Shown here piece after piece: positions 51,772 through 59,448 of a stretch of DNA of 64,000 bases. The stretch comes from Micromonospora_G sp040676775. Its GTDB lineage: Bacteria; Actinomycetota; Actinomycetes; Mycobacteriales; Micromonosporaceae. Each line of letters starts with the position of its first letter. The stretch's first letter is position 1. A program made the translations under genes and the position numbers. Location: assembly GCF_040676775.1 (NCBI RefSeq), contig NZ_JBFAPP010000003.1, forward strand, positions 310,001 to 374,000, in the 5' to 3' direction. The notes below the pieces were generated by a model that was given only the letters and a program-made list of their open reading frames with translations, had not been told where the DNA came from and ran no database searches.

Positions 51772-53099
51772 GCGTCCTCCACCGGTTCGAAGTCCGTGTC
51801 GCCCCCGCCGCCGCTGCCCCCGCCGCCGCTGCCCCCGCCGCCGCTGCTTCGGGCGGCGGTCGGTTCCGCAGCGGGTCCGCAGGCCAGGGCGGCCAGCACG
51901 TCGGCGAGCCGGGTCACCCCGGCGGCGCAGTCGTCGTCACCGGCGGTCTCGGCCGGCGAGTGCGACACCCCGGTGGGGTTGCGGACGAACAGCATCGCCG
52001 TGGGCAGCAGCGGGGCGAGCACCCCGGCGTCGTGCCCGGCGGCGGTCGGCAGCACCGGTACGCCGTCGTCCAGCACCCGCCGGAACAGCTCGATCAGGCC
52101 GCCGTCGAACTCGACCAGCGGGGTGACCGACTCGGCTGTCAGCCGTACGCCGGTCCCGTCCCGGACCGCCCGCTCGGACGCCTTCTGCCCGACGGCCTCG
52201 ACCAGGGCATCGAGCGTGGCGACCTCGGCCGCGCGGGCGTCCAACCAGCCGCGGACCAGCGACGGCACCGCGTTGGTGGCGTTCGGTTCGACCTCGACCC
52301 GCCCGACGGTGGCCTGCGCGCCGCAGCGCCGGGCCTCCTTGTTCGCGGCGAGGACCGTGAACGCGTACGTCAGCATCGGGTCGCGCCGGTCGCTCATCCT
52401 GGTCGTGCCGGCATGGTTCGCCTCGCCGGTGAAGTCCATCCGCCAGCGCCCGTGCGGCCAGATCCCGCTGGCCACACCGACCGGTGCGCCCAGGTCGACC
52501 AGGGCCCGGCCCTGTTCGATGTGCAACTCGACGAAGGCGCCGATCCGGCCGAGCAGGTCCGGTCGGGCACCCGCCGGCCGGGCACCGAGCGCCTCGGCCA
52601 GGGTGGTCCCGTCCCGGTCGGTGAGCGCCGCCGCCCGTTCCACCGGCAGTTCGCCGGTGAGCAGCCGGGACCCGAGGCACGGTACGCCGAACCGCCCGCC
52701 TTCCTCCTCGGCGAACGCGACCACCCCGATCGGCCGGTGCGGCACCCGCCCCTGTACGCGCAGCCGGTCGAGCGCGAGGAAGGCGCTGACGATGCCGAGC
52801 GGACCGTCGTAGCCGCCGCCGTGCGGTACCGAGTCGAAGTGGCTGCCGACCAGCACCGCGTCGCCCCGACCGGGGTCGCCCCACCAGGCGAACAGGTTGC
52901 CGTTGCCGTCCTGCTCGACCGGCAGGCCCCGGTCGGCGGCCTGCCGCCGGAACCAGTCCCGTAACCACAGTTCCGCCTCACCGAACGCGTACCGCAGGTA
53001 GCCGCCGCTGACCGGATCACGGCCGATCGGCGCGATCTCGTCCCACAGCGCCCGGAACGCCGTTACCCCGTCGGATCCCTCGGTCACCGTCGTCGACAA
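51768..53099 (-). CDS. M20-family amidohydrolase (allantoate/carbamoylase-like) in the hut operon
   Basis: 443 residues. Metal-site motifs are GSHFDSVPHGGGYDGPLG, GVVAFAEEEGGRFG and FVELHIEQG; the dimerisation domain follows with SGIWPHGRWRMDFTGEANHAG. Such enzymes split allantoate or N-carbamoyl amino acids. In this operon no HutG is present, so it may act on N-formylglutamate; that is inference. The last 30 residues are SSGGGGSGGGGSGGGG and then an acidic tail. A TTG at 53099, six bases after GGAGGGG, is the best start; a GTG at 53087 is possible. It lies 13 bases after hutU. Confidence 0.88.
   Translation of the reverse strand: MSTTVTEGSDGVTAFRALWDEIAPIGRDPVSGGYLRYAFGEAELWLRDWFRRQAADRGLPVEQDGNGNLFAWWGDPGRGDAVLVGSHFDSVPHGGGYDGPLGIVSAFLALDRLRVQGRVPHRPIGVVAFAEEEGGRFGVPCLGSRLLTGELPVERAAALTDRDGTTLAEALGARPAGARPDLLGRIGAFVELHIEQGRALVDLGAPVGVASGIWPHGRWRMDFTGEANHAGTTRMSDRRDPMLTYAFTVLAANKEARRCGAQATVGRVEVEPNATNAVPSLVRGWLDARAAEVATLDALVEAVGQKASERAVRDGTGVRLTAESVTPLVEFDGGLIELFRRVLDDGVPVLPTAAGHDAGVLAPLLPTAMLFVRNPTGVSHSPAETAGDDDCAAGVTRLADVLAALACGPAAEPTAARSSGGGGSGGGGSGGGGDTDFEPVEDA
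51801..51845. repeat. Three perfect 15-base tandem repeats (Gly4-Ser codons)
   Basis: GCCCCCGCCGCCGCT occurs three times without change. On the coding strand it encodes Ser-Gly-Gly-Gly-Gly units at the C-terminus of the M20 hydrolase. Confidence 0.95.
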
Positions 53100-53112
53100 C
53101 GCGTACCCCTCC

Positions 53113-54762
53113 CTACGCCCGGTCCATCGGCACCGGCAGCCCGGTACGGGTGGCCACCTCGGCGGCGCTGGGGTAACCCGCGTCGACGTGGCGGAGCACC
53201 CCCATCGCCGGGTCGTTGGTGAGTACGCGTTCGATCTTCTGGCCGGCGAGCGCGGTGCCGTCGGCGACGCAGACCTGCCCGGCGTGGATCGACCGGCCGA
53301 TGCCCACCCCGCCACCGTGGTGGATGGACACCCATGATGCCCCGCTGGCGGTGTTGACCAGCGCATTCAGCAGCGGCCAGTCGGCGATCGCATCCGATCC
53401 GTCGGCCATCGCCTCGGTCTCCCGGTACGGCGAGGCGACCGACCCGGCGTCCAGGTGGTCCCGCCCGATCACCACCGGGGCCGACAACTCGCCGGAGGCG
53501 ACCATCTCGTTGAACCGGACCCCGGCCCGGTCCCGCTCGCCGTAACCGAGCCAGCAGATCCGCGCCGGCAGCCCCTGGAACGCGACCCGTTCCCCAGCGA
53601 GCCGGATCCACCGGGCCAGTGACTCGTTCTCCGGGAACAGTTCCAGTACGGCCCGGTCGGTGGCGGCGATGTCGGCCGGGTCGCCGGAGAGCGCCGCCCA
53701 GCGGAACGGCCCCCGGCCCTCGGTGAACAGCGGCCGGATGTACGCCGGCACAAAACCGGGGAAGTCGAAGGCGCGCTCGTACCCGGCGAGTTGGGCCTCG
53801 CCGCGGATCGAGTTGCCGTAGTCGAAGACCTCGGCACCGGCGTCCAGGAAGCCGACCATCGCGGCCACGTGCCGGGCCATCGAGGCCCGCGCCCGGTCGG
53901 TGAACTCGGCTGGCTTGGCGGCGGCGTACTCGGCCGCGTCGGCGAGTTCGACACCCACCGGCAGGTAGGAGAGCGGGTCGTGGGCGCTGGTCTGGTCGGT
54001 CACGATGTCGACCTCGACGCCGCGTACGAGCAGTTCGGGGAAGACCACGGCCGCGTTGCCGACCACACCGACCGACAGCGCCCTGCGTTCCCGCTTGGCC
54101 GCCAGCACCGCCTCGACCGCCTCGTCCAGGTTGTCCGCGATCTGGTCGAGGTAGCGGTCCCGGACCCGGCGGGCGAGCCGTTCCGGGTCGACGTCGACGA
54201 TCAGGCAGGCGCCGCCGTTCATGGTGACCGCCAGCGGCTGGGCGCCGCCCATGCCGCCGCAGCCCGCGGTGAGGGTGAGGGTGCCGGCGAGGGTGTTGTC
54301 GAACCGCTTGGCGGCGACCGCGGCGAAGGTCTCGTAGGTGCCCTGCAAAATACCTTGCGTACCGATGTAGATCCACGAGCCAGCGGTCATCTGCCCATAC
54401 ATGGTCAGACCGAGGTGTTCCAGGCGACGGAACTCGGGCCAGGTGGCCCAGTCACCGACCAGGTTCGAGTTGGCCAGCAGCACCCGGGGCGCCCACTCGT
54501 GCGTACGCAACACCCCGACCGGGCGGCCGGACTGCACCAGCATCGTCTCGTCGTCGCGCAGCTCGGTCAGGGTCCGGATCAGCGCGTGGTACGAGGGCCA
54601 GTCACGGGCGGCGCGGCCGGTGCCGCCGTACACGACCAGGTCCTCGGGGCGCTCGGCCACCTCCGGGTCGAGGTTGTTCATCAGCATCCGCATGGCCGCT
54701 TCCTGGGCCCAACCAACTGCGGTACGGGTACTGCCGCGCGCGGCGCGAACGGGCTGGTACAT
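53113..54762 (-). CDS. hutU: Urocanate hydratase
   Basis: 549 residues. Motifs MRMLMNNLDPEVAERP, TMYGQMTAGSWIYIGTQGI, GTLTLTAGCGGMGGAQPLA (NAD-binding), VDIVTDQTSAHDPLSYLP and GGVGIGRSIHAG. It converts urocanate to imidazolone propionate with tightly bound NAD. I start at ATG 54762, which has AGGAGA about six bases upstream; the longer frame to 54780 has no such site. It is the second gene of the operon, 36 bases after rpiR. Confidence 0.97.
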   Translation of the reverse strand: MYQPVRAARGSTRTAVGWAQEAAMRMLMNNLDPEVAERPEDLVVYGGTGRAARDWPSYHALIRTLTELRDDETMLVQSGRPVGVLRTHEWAPRVLLANSNLVGDWATWPEFRRLEHLGLTMYGQMTAGSWIYIGTQGILQGTYETFAAVAAKRFDNTLAGTLTLTAGCGGMGGAQPLAVTMNGGACLIVDVDPERLARRVRDRYLDQIADNLDEAVEAVLAAKRERRALSVGVVGNAAVVFPELLVRGVEVDIVTDQTSAHDPLSYLPVGVELADAAEYAAAKPAEFTDRARASMARHVAAMVGFLDAGAEVFDYGNSIRGEAQLAGYERAFDFPGFVPAYIRPLFTEGRGPFRWAALSGDPADIAATDRAVLELFPENESLARWIRLAGERVAFQGLPARICWLGYGERDRAGVRFNEMVASGELSAPVVIGRDHLDAGSVASPYRETEAMADGSDAIADWPLLNALVNTASGASWVSIHHGGGVGIGRSIHAGQVCVADGTALAGQKIERVLTNDPAMGVLRHVDAGYPSAAEVATRTGLPVPMDRA

Positions 54763-54798
54763 CGGGGTCTCCTGGCGCAACGGTGGGGGAGTGGGGAC

Positions 54799-55755
54799 TC
54801 AGGTGAGGAACACCTGGCGGCGGGCGGCGGACTGTTCGAACTCCTCCAACCGGCGCTGGGTGTGGCTGGGTGCGGCGTCGCAGATCGCCTGGAGCAGCAC
54901 CATGGCCAGCGTCATCGGGGCGGTGTGCAGGTCGAACACGAGTTGGGCGCCGACCGCGGCGGGCAGCACGATGTCGGCGTACTCGGCGGCCGGGCTGACC
55001 GCCGAGTCGGTGATCACCACGATGGAGAGCCCGGCGTGCCGCGCCTCGCGGAGCGCGTCGAGGGACTCGCGCGGGTAGCGCGGCAGCACGATGGCGAGCA
55101 GTGCGCTGGCGCCGGCCGTACGGGCCTGGTCGAGCCGGTCGGCGAGCAGGCTGCCGCCGGTGTCGAGTACGCGTACGTCCGGGTGCACCTTGGCGGCGAA
55201 GTACGCGAAGTACGCGGCCAGCGGGGCGGCGGCGCGCAGCCCGAGCACCGGCAGCGGGCGGCTGTTGGCGAGCAGTGCCCCGGCAGCGGTCACCTTGTCC
55301 GGGTCGGCGAGCTGTTCGGCGAGCTGGTGCAGGTTCTCCACCTCGGCGCTGACCGCCCGCTGCAGTTCGTTGCCCGCCGGTACGCCGGACGCCGGTCGGC
55401 CCCGCTCGACGGCGGTGATCTCACGCAGCCGTCGGCGCAGGGCGGGGTAGCCGTCGTAGCCGAGCGCGATCGCGAAACGGGTGACCGACGGCTGGCTGAC
55501 CTGGGCGAGTTCGGCGATCTCGGCCGCCGACAGGTACGCCGCCGAGGCGGCGTGCTGGACCAGGCTGTGCGCGATCCGTCGTTGCGTCGGGGTCAGCCGG
55601 ATGCCGTGGAACAGGTCGAGGACCTGGTCCGTCGGCGGCGTGACCGCGACCCCGATGTTCGACTCGGGCGCAGCGGCAGGTAGCTCGGGCGCAGCGGCAG
55701 GTCGCTCGGGAACAGCGACCATTACCGCATCTCGGACAAGTGAATCGTCATTCAC
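54799..55755 (-). CDS. RpiR-family regulator of the hut operon
   Basis: 318 residues. A 40-residue Ala/Pro-rich lead, then HTH_6 (LTPTQRRIAHSLVQHAASAAYLSAAEIAELAQVSQPSVTRFAIALGYDGY), and a C-terminal SIS sugar-isomerase-like domain from about residue 165 (VLGLRAAAPLAAYFAYFAAK, SIVVITDSAVSPAAEYAD). It is the first gene of the hut operon and probably its repressor, with a histidine catabolite as effector (inference). GTG 55755 lies six bases after TAGAGT. Two operator-like palindromes sit in the promoter. Confidence 0.93.
   Translation of the reverse strand: MNDDSLVRDAVMVAVPERPAAAPELPAAAPESNIGVAVTPPTDQVLDLFHGIRLTPTQRRIAHSLVQHAASAAYLSAAEIAELAQVSQPSVTRFAIALGYDGYPALRRRLREITAVERGRPASGVPAGNELQRAVSAEVENLHQLAEQLADPDKVTAAGALLANSRPLPVLGLRAAAPLAAYFAYFAAKVHPDVRVLDTGGSLLADRLDQARTAGASALLAIVLPRYPRESLDALREARHAGLSIVVITDSAVSPAAEYADIVLPAAVGAQLVFDLHTAPMTLAMVLLQAICDAAPSHTQRRLEEFEQSAARRQVFLT
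55740..55755. promoter_or_regulatory. Candidate RpiR operator A, over the start codon
   Basis: GTGAATCGTCATTCAC, perfect 6-base arms GTGAAT and ATTCAC with a 4-base centre. On the minus strand it starts with the GTG start codon itself. Confidence 0.6.
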
Positions 55756-55761
55756 GGAAGC

Positions 55762-55791
55762 ACTCTATGCATGAAATCATTCACCTGGCAA
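55762..55791 (-). promoter_or_regulatory. hut operon promoter, leaderless
   Basis: On the minus strand TTGCCA (55791-55786) and TAGAGT (55767-55762) are 18 bases apart, and the GTG follows the -10 box by six bases. Transcript and translation should start together. Confidence 0.65.
55771..55784. promoter_or_regulatory. Candidate RpiR operator B, between -35 and -10
   Basis: On the minus strand GTGAATGATTTCAT: it shares GTGAATGA with operator A and has TGAA and TTCA as inverted arms. It fills the spacer of the promoter. Confidence 0.5.
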
Positions 55792-55853
55792 TGAGGTGCG
55801 GCCCAACGTGGCGGCGCGTGTCCCGCCCGGAGAGACGTGATACAACCAACATC

Positions 55854-56687
55854 GTGAATGGGACCAGGTTCCGGCGCACCATCGCCCGTACCCCGCTCGC
55901 GCCCGTCGCGGCCTTCCCGAAACGGTTGCTCCGGGTGGCCCGGCACGACGCCCGCGTGCTCGGCGTCTCCGCCCGCTGGCTGCTCACCTCCCGCGAACAC
56001 CACAACTACACCTACGACCTGACCCGGCTCAGCCGCGAGCACCTCGCCTGGTTCGTCAGCGTCATCACCGACACGCCGGTCAAGCAGATCCGGGACTACC
56101 TGGCCGAGATTGAGTCCGACCACCCGCTGCGGCAGCACATCGAGCGGACCACCGCCTCCTCCGCGCGCCGGGGCCTGGCCGACCGGCACGTGCGCTACGC
56201 CCGCCGGATCGGCTGGTACGCGATCGTCCGGGCGACCCGGCCCGCACACGTCGTCGAGACCGGCGTGGACAAGGGGCTCGGCACCTGCGTACTCGCCGCG
56301 GCACTGCTGCGTAACACCGCCGAGGGTCATCCCGGCCGGGTCACCTCGCTCGACATCAACCCCGAGGCCGGCTACCTCGCCCGGGCCGAACCCTGGTCCG
56401 AGGTCGTCGACCTGGTCATCGGCGACTCGATCGCCTCGATCCGGGAACTGGACCGGCCGGTCGACCTGTTCCTGCACGACAGCGACCACAGCGCCGGGCA
56501 CGAGCGCAACGAGTTCGAGGCGGTCGAGCCGAAGCTGGCACCGGGCGCCCGGCTGCTCACCGACAACGTCACCGTCACCAACGTGCTCGCCGAGCACGCC
56601 GAGCGGACCGGCCGGCGGTTCCTCGCCTACCGGGAGACACCGGCCCGGCACTGGTTCCCCGGCGACGGCATCGGAGTCGCCTGGTAG
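55854..56687 (+). CDS. Class I SAM-dependent methyltransferase
   Basis: 277 residues. A basic N-terminal region is followed by a Rossmann methyltransferase from about residue 115: HVVETGVDKGLGTCVLAAAL (motif I), VTSLDINPEAGYLAR, VVDLVIGDSIASIREL and VDLFLHDSDHSAGHERNEFEAV. The FLHDSDHS segment recalls cephalosporin-hydroxylase-like or O-methyltransferase types. The substrate is unknown. GTG 55854 has no good ribosome-binding site; an upstream start in the same frame is possible. It is divergent from the hut operon. Confidence 0.82.
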   Translation: MNGTRFRRTIARTPLAPVAAFPKRLLRVARHDARVLGVSARWLLTSREHHNYTYDLTRLSREHLAWFVSVITDTPVKQIRDYLAEIESDHPLRQHIERTTASSARRGLADRHVRYARRIGWYAIVRATRPAHVVETGVDKGLGTCVLAAALLRNTAEGHPGRVTSLDINPEAGYLARAEPWSEVVDLVIGDSIASIRELDRPVDLFLHDSDHSAGHERNEFEAVEPKLAPGARLLTDNVTVTNVLAEHAERTGRRFLAYRETPARHWFPGDGIGVAW

Positions 56688-56731
56688 TCCGAGGCGCCCG
56701 GCGGTCGCCGACGTCATGCGATCCTGGCCGA

Positions 56732-57571
56732 ATGCGAGTCGCCTCGATTCACACGTACCCGGTGAAGGGCTGCCGTCGGATGGACCGGGACACGGCCCGG
56801 GTCGAGCCGTGGGGCCTGGACGGCGACCGGCGCTGGCTGATCGTGGACGAACGCGGGATCGGCCTCACCCAGCGCCAGCACCGGGAACTGGTGACGCTGC
56901 GGGCGGTGTCGCGGCCGGGAGGGCTGAGCCTGGCCGCGCCGGGACTGGCTCCGCTCGACCTGGCCGAACCGACCGGCGGCGAGCCGATCCAGGTCCGGGT
57001 GTTCTCTGGTCGTCCTCCCTCGCCGGTACGCGCCGCCGGCCAGCATGCCGACGACTGGCTCAAGCGGCTGCTGGGACGCGAGGTCCGGCTGGTCTGGCTC
57101 GGTGACCCGAACGCCAACCTGGTCCCCTGGCAGGTCCCGGCGGGCTCCGGCGCCGAGGTGAGCTTCGCCGACGGCACCCCGCTGCTGCTGACCAACACCG
57201 CGTCGCTGGACGCGTTCAACAACTGGCTGCTGGAGTCGGGCAGCGTCGAGGGGCCGCTGCCGATGAGCCAGTTCCGCCCCAACCTGGTGATCCGCGGCGC
57301 CGAGCCGTGGGCCGAGGGGGAGTGGGTCGGCCGGCGGATCCGGATCGGCGGGGCGGTGTTCCACGGCGCCAACGAATGCGGCCGCTGCCTGGTCGCGACC
57401 ATCGACCAGGAGACCGGGGAGCGGGGGCAGGAACCACTGCGGATGCTCGCCGCGCGGCGGAACATCGGCCAGAAGCTCCTCTTCGGCCTCCAGATGACGG
57501 TCGAGGCCGAGCGCGGCCCGCACGAAGGCCGCACCGTCAACGTGGGCGACACGGTAGAACTGCTCGGCTGA
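56732..57571 (+). CDS. MOSC-domain protein
   Basis: 279 residues. The MOSC_N barrel begins RVASIHTYPVKGCRRMDRDTARVEPWGLDGDRRWLIVD. The MOSC domain follows, with QFRPNLVIRGAEPWAEGEW and the conserved Cys in GANECGRCLVATIDQETGERG. Such proteins bind sulfurated molybdenum cofactor and may act as reductases with an unknown substrate, as mARC does. The start ATG 56732 is 44 bases after the methyltransferase. Confidence 0.93.
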   Translation: MRVASIHTYPVKGCRRMDRDTARVEPWGLDGDRRWLIVDERGIGLTQRQHRELVTLRAVSRPGGLSLAAPGLAPLDLAEPTGGEPIQVRVFSGRPPSPVRAAGQHADDWLKRLLGREVRLVWLGDPNANLVPWQVPAGSGAEVSFADGTPLLLTNTASLDAFNNWLLESGSVEGPLPMSQFRPNLVIRGAEPWAEGEWVGRRIRIGGAVFHGANECGRCLVATIDQETGERGQEPLRMLAARRNIGQKLLFGLQMTVEAERGPHEGRTVNVGDTVELLG

Positions 57572-57646
57572 CCGGTCGGACCGGGCCGGGCGTAGCCCGG
57601 ACGCGGCTGTTGCGCCGGTGGAGGTGGTGCGGCAACATCGGACGCC

Positions 57647-58606
57647 GTGACTGCACCCGGTACGGCCTCAGAGAATGGCACACCGGCCGGCGACAGCGGT
57701 ACGCGCCGGTCGAATCGACGGATCCGGCACTGGTTGACCGGTGCCGGTGTCGCCGCCCTGGCCGCCGTACTCGGCATCACCCTCGCCGTACGCTCCGGGG
57801 CCGCACCGGCCTGCGCGGCGCCACCCACCGGCAACACCGTCCACAAGGGAAAGGCCAGCTTCTACGACTCGCAGGGATCCGGCGGCAACTGCTCCTTCCC
57901 GAGCGCCCCGGCCGACCGGCTCTACGTCGCACTCGGCCCGAGCGAGTACGCCAAAGCGGCGGCCTGCGGCGGTTACCTCGACGTGACCGGTCCGAAGGGC
58001 AAGGTCCGGGTCGTGGTCATGGACCAGTGCGCCGGCTGCGCACCCGGCCACATCGACCTCTCCGACGAGGCGTTCGCCCGGATCGCCGATCGGTCACAGG
58101 GCGTCGTGCCGGTGACGTACCGGGCGGTGGTCGACCCACCGGTCAAGGGAGGGCTCACCTTCCGGATGAAGGACGGTGCCTCGCAGTGGTGGTTCGCGGT
58201 GCAGGTGGGCAACCACGGCAACCCGCTCCGCTCGGTCGAGGCGAAGGGACCCAGCGGCGGCTTCCGCGCGGCGGCCCGCCAGGACTACAACTACTGGATC
58301 ATCGACGGTGGGCTCGGCGCCGGCCCGTACAGCATCAGGGTCACCGACGTGTACGGGCACCAGACGACCGCCACCAACATCCGGATGGCCCCGGAGCAGC
58401 TCCAACGCAGCACGGTTTCGCTCTCCGGCGCCGGTACGCCGGCCGGCACCGCCCGTACACCCAGCTCTTCGCCCCCGGCCCAACCGTCCCCGACCGTGAG
58501 CGCCACCCCGGCCCCGCCGTCACCGACCTCGGCGGCCCCCACCACCCCGGCGGCGACCGTCGAAGCCCTCGTCAACACCGACCCCGTCAACACCTCCTCC
58601 TGCTGA
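57647..58606 (+). CDS. Secreted expansin-like protein (EXLX1 type)
   Basis: 319 residues. A signal-anchor or signal peptide at about 28-55 (WLTGAGVAALAAVLGITLAV) is followed by a double-psi barrel domain: GKASFYDSQGSGGNCSFP and VVVMDQCAGCAPGHIDLSDEAFARI with the key Asp. The second domain, GLTFRMKDGASQWWFAVQVGNHG, is a CBM63-like cellulose-binding fold. It loosens cellulose networks without hydrolysis. The C-terminal about 60 residues are Thr/Pro/Ser-rich and end in Cys. GTG 57647 is the start. It complements the GH12 cellulase elsewhere in the window. Confidence 0.9.
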   Translation: MTAPGTASENGTPAGDSGTRRSNRRIRHWLTGAGVAALAAVLGITLAVRSGAAPACAAPPTGNTVHKGKASFYDSQGSGGNCSFPSAPADRLYVALGPSEYAKAAACGGYLDVTGPKGKVRVVVMDQCAGCAPGHIDLSDEAFARIADRSQGVVPVTYRAVVDPPVKGGLTFRMKDGASQWWFAVQVGNHGNPLRSVEAKGPSGGFRAAARQDYNYWIIDGGLGAGPYSIRVTDVYGHQTTATNIRMAPEQLQRSTVSLSGAGTPAGTARTPSSSPPAQPSPTVSATPAPPSPTSAAPTTPAATVEALVNTDPVNTSSC

Positions 58607-58685
58607 CCGCCCGCCGCCGCACGGACGTCGTGGGGTGCCGTATCCGATCTGTCCCACCGGACTTCGGGGCGGCGGAGGGGGCGGA

Positions 58686-58691
58686 TAGGTT
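58686..58691 (+). promoter_or_regulatory. Leaderless -10 box (TAGGTT) of the methyltransferase at 58698
   Basis: TAGGTT is six bases before ATG 58698, with no ribosome-binding site. Confidence 0.6.
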
Positions 58692-58697
58692 CGGGCC

Positions 58698-59360
58698 ATG
58701 AGCGATCTGGCCTTCCTCGACTCGACCCGTTCCTCGTACGACTTCGTGGCCGCCGGCTATTCCGCCCGCTTCGCCGACGAGCTGGCCGAGCAGCCGGTGC
58801 TGCGGAGCCAGCTGACGCTCTTCGCCGAGCTGGCGTCGGGCCGGGCCGGTGAGGTGGTGTCCGGGCCGACCGCCGACGTGGGGTGCGGGCCGGGGCATGT
58901 GACGGCGTTCCTGCGCGAGCAGGGGCTCGACGTGTTCGGGGTCGACCTGTCGCCGGGGATGGTGGAACAGGCCCGGGCCAACTATCCGGAGCTGCGCTTC
59001 GAGGTCGGCTCGATGACCGGTCTCGACCATCCCGACCAGAGCCTGTCGGGCCTGAACGCCTGGTACTCGACCATCCACATCCCCGACCAGGAGTTGCCGG
59101 GCGTGCTGGCCGAGTTCCACCGGGTGCTGGTCCCAGGAGCACCGCTGATGCTGTTGTTCCAGATGGGCGACGCTCCGAAGCACTTCGCCGAGGCGTGGGG
59201 CTACGACGTCGACCTGGTCCTCTACTACCGTCGCCCGGAAGCCGTCACGGAGATGCTGACCGAGGCCGGATTCCAGGTCATGCTCACGACGATCTGGGAG
59301 CCGACCCAGGTGCAGCCGAAAAAGCAGGCGGCATTTCTGATAGCCCGCAAATCAGACTGA
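58698..59360 (+). CDS. SAM-dependent methyltransferase (UbiE/Methyltransf_11 type)
   Basis: 220 residues. SSYDFVAAGYSARFADELAEQP at the start, motif I TADVGCGPGHVTAFLREQG, VFGVDLSPGMVEQARANYP, LSGLNAWYSTIHIPDQELP and PGAPLMLLFQMGD. Small-molecule methyl transfer is likely; the substrate is unknown. The start is supported by a leaderless -10 box. It converges with the serine hydrolase gene. Confidence 0.92.
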   Translation: MSDLAFLDSTRSSYDFVAAGYSARFADELAEQPVLRSQLTLFAELASGRAGEVVSGPTADVGCGPGHVTAFLREQGLDVFGVDLSPGMVEQARANYPELRFEVGSMTGLDHPDQSLSGLNAWYSTIHIPDQELPGVLAEFHRVLVPGAPLMLLFQMGDAPKHFAEAWGYDVDLVLYYRRPEAVTEMLTEAGFQVMLTTIWEPTQVQPKKQAAFLIARKSD

Positions 59361-59448
59361 ACCGCCCCCGGCCCCCGGCCCCGCCCGCGATCCAGGGCAA
59401 GCGGCGTTCGTCGACGACGACTTGCCCCGGATCGGCGGGCGCTGCGGG

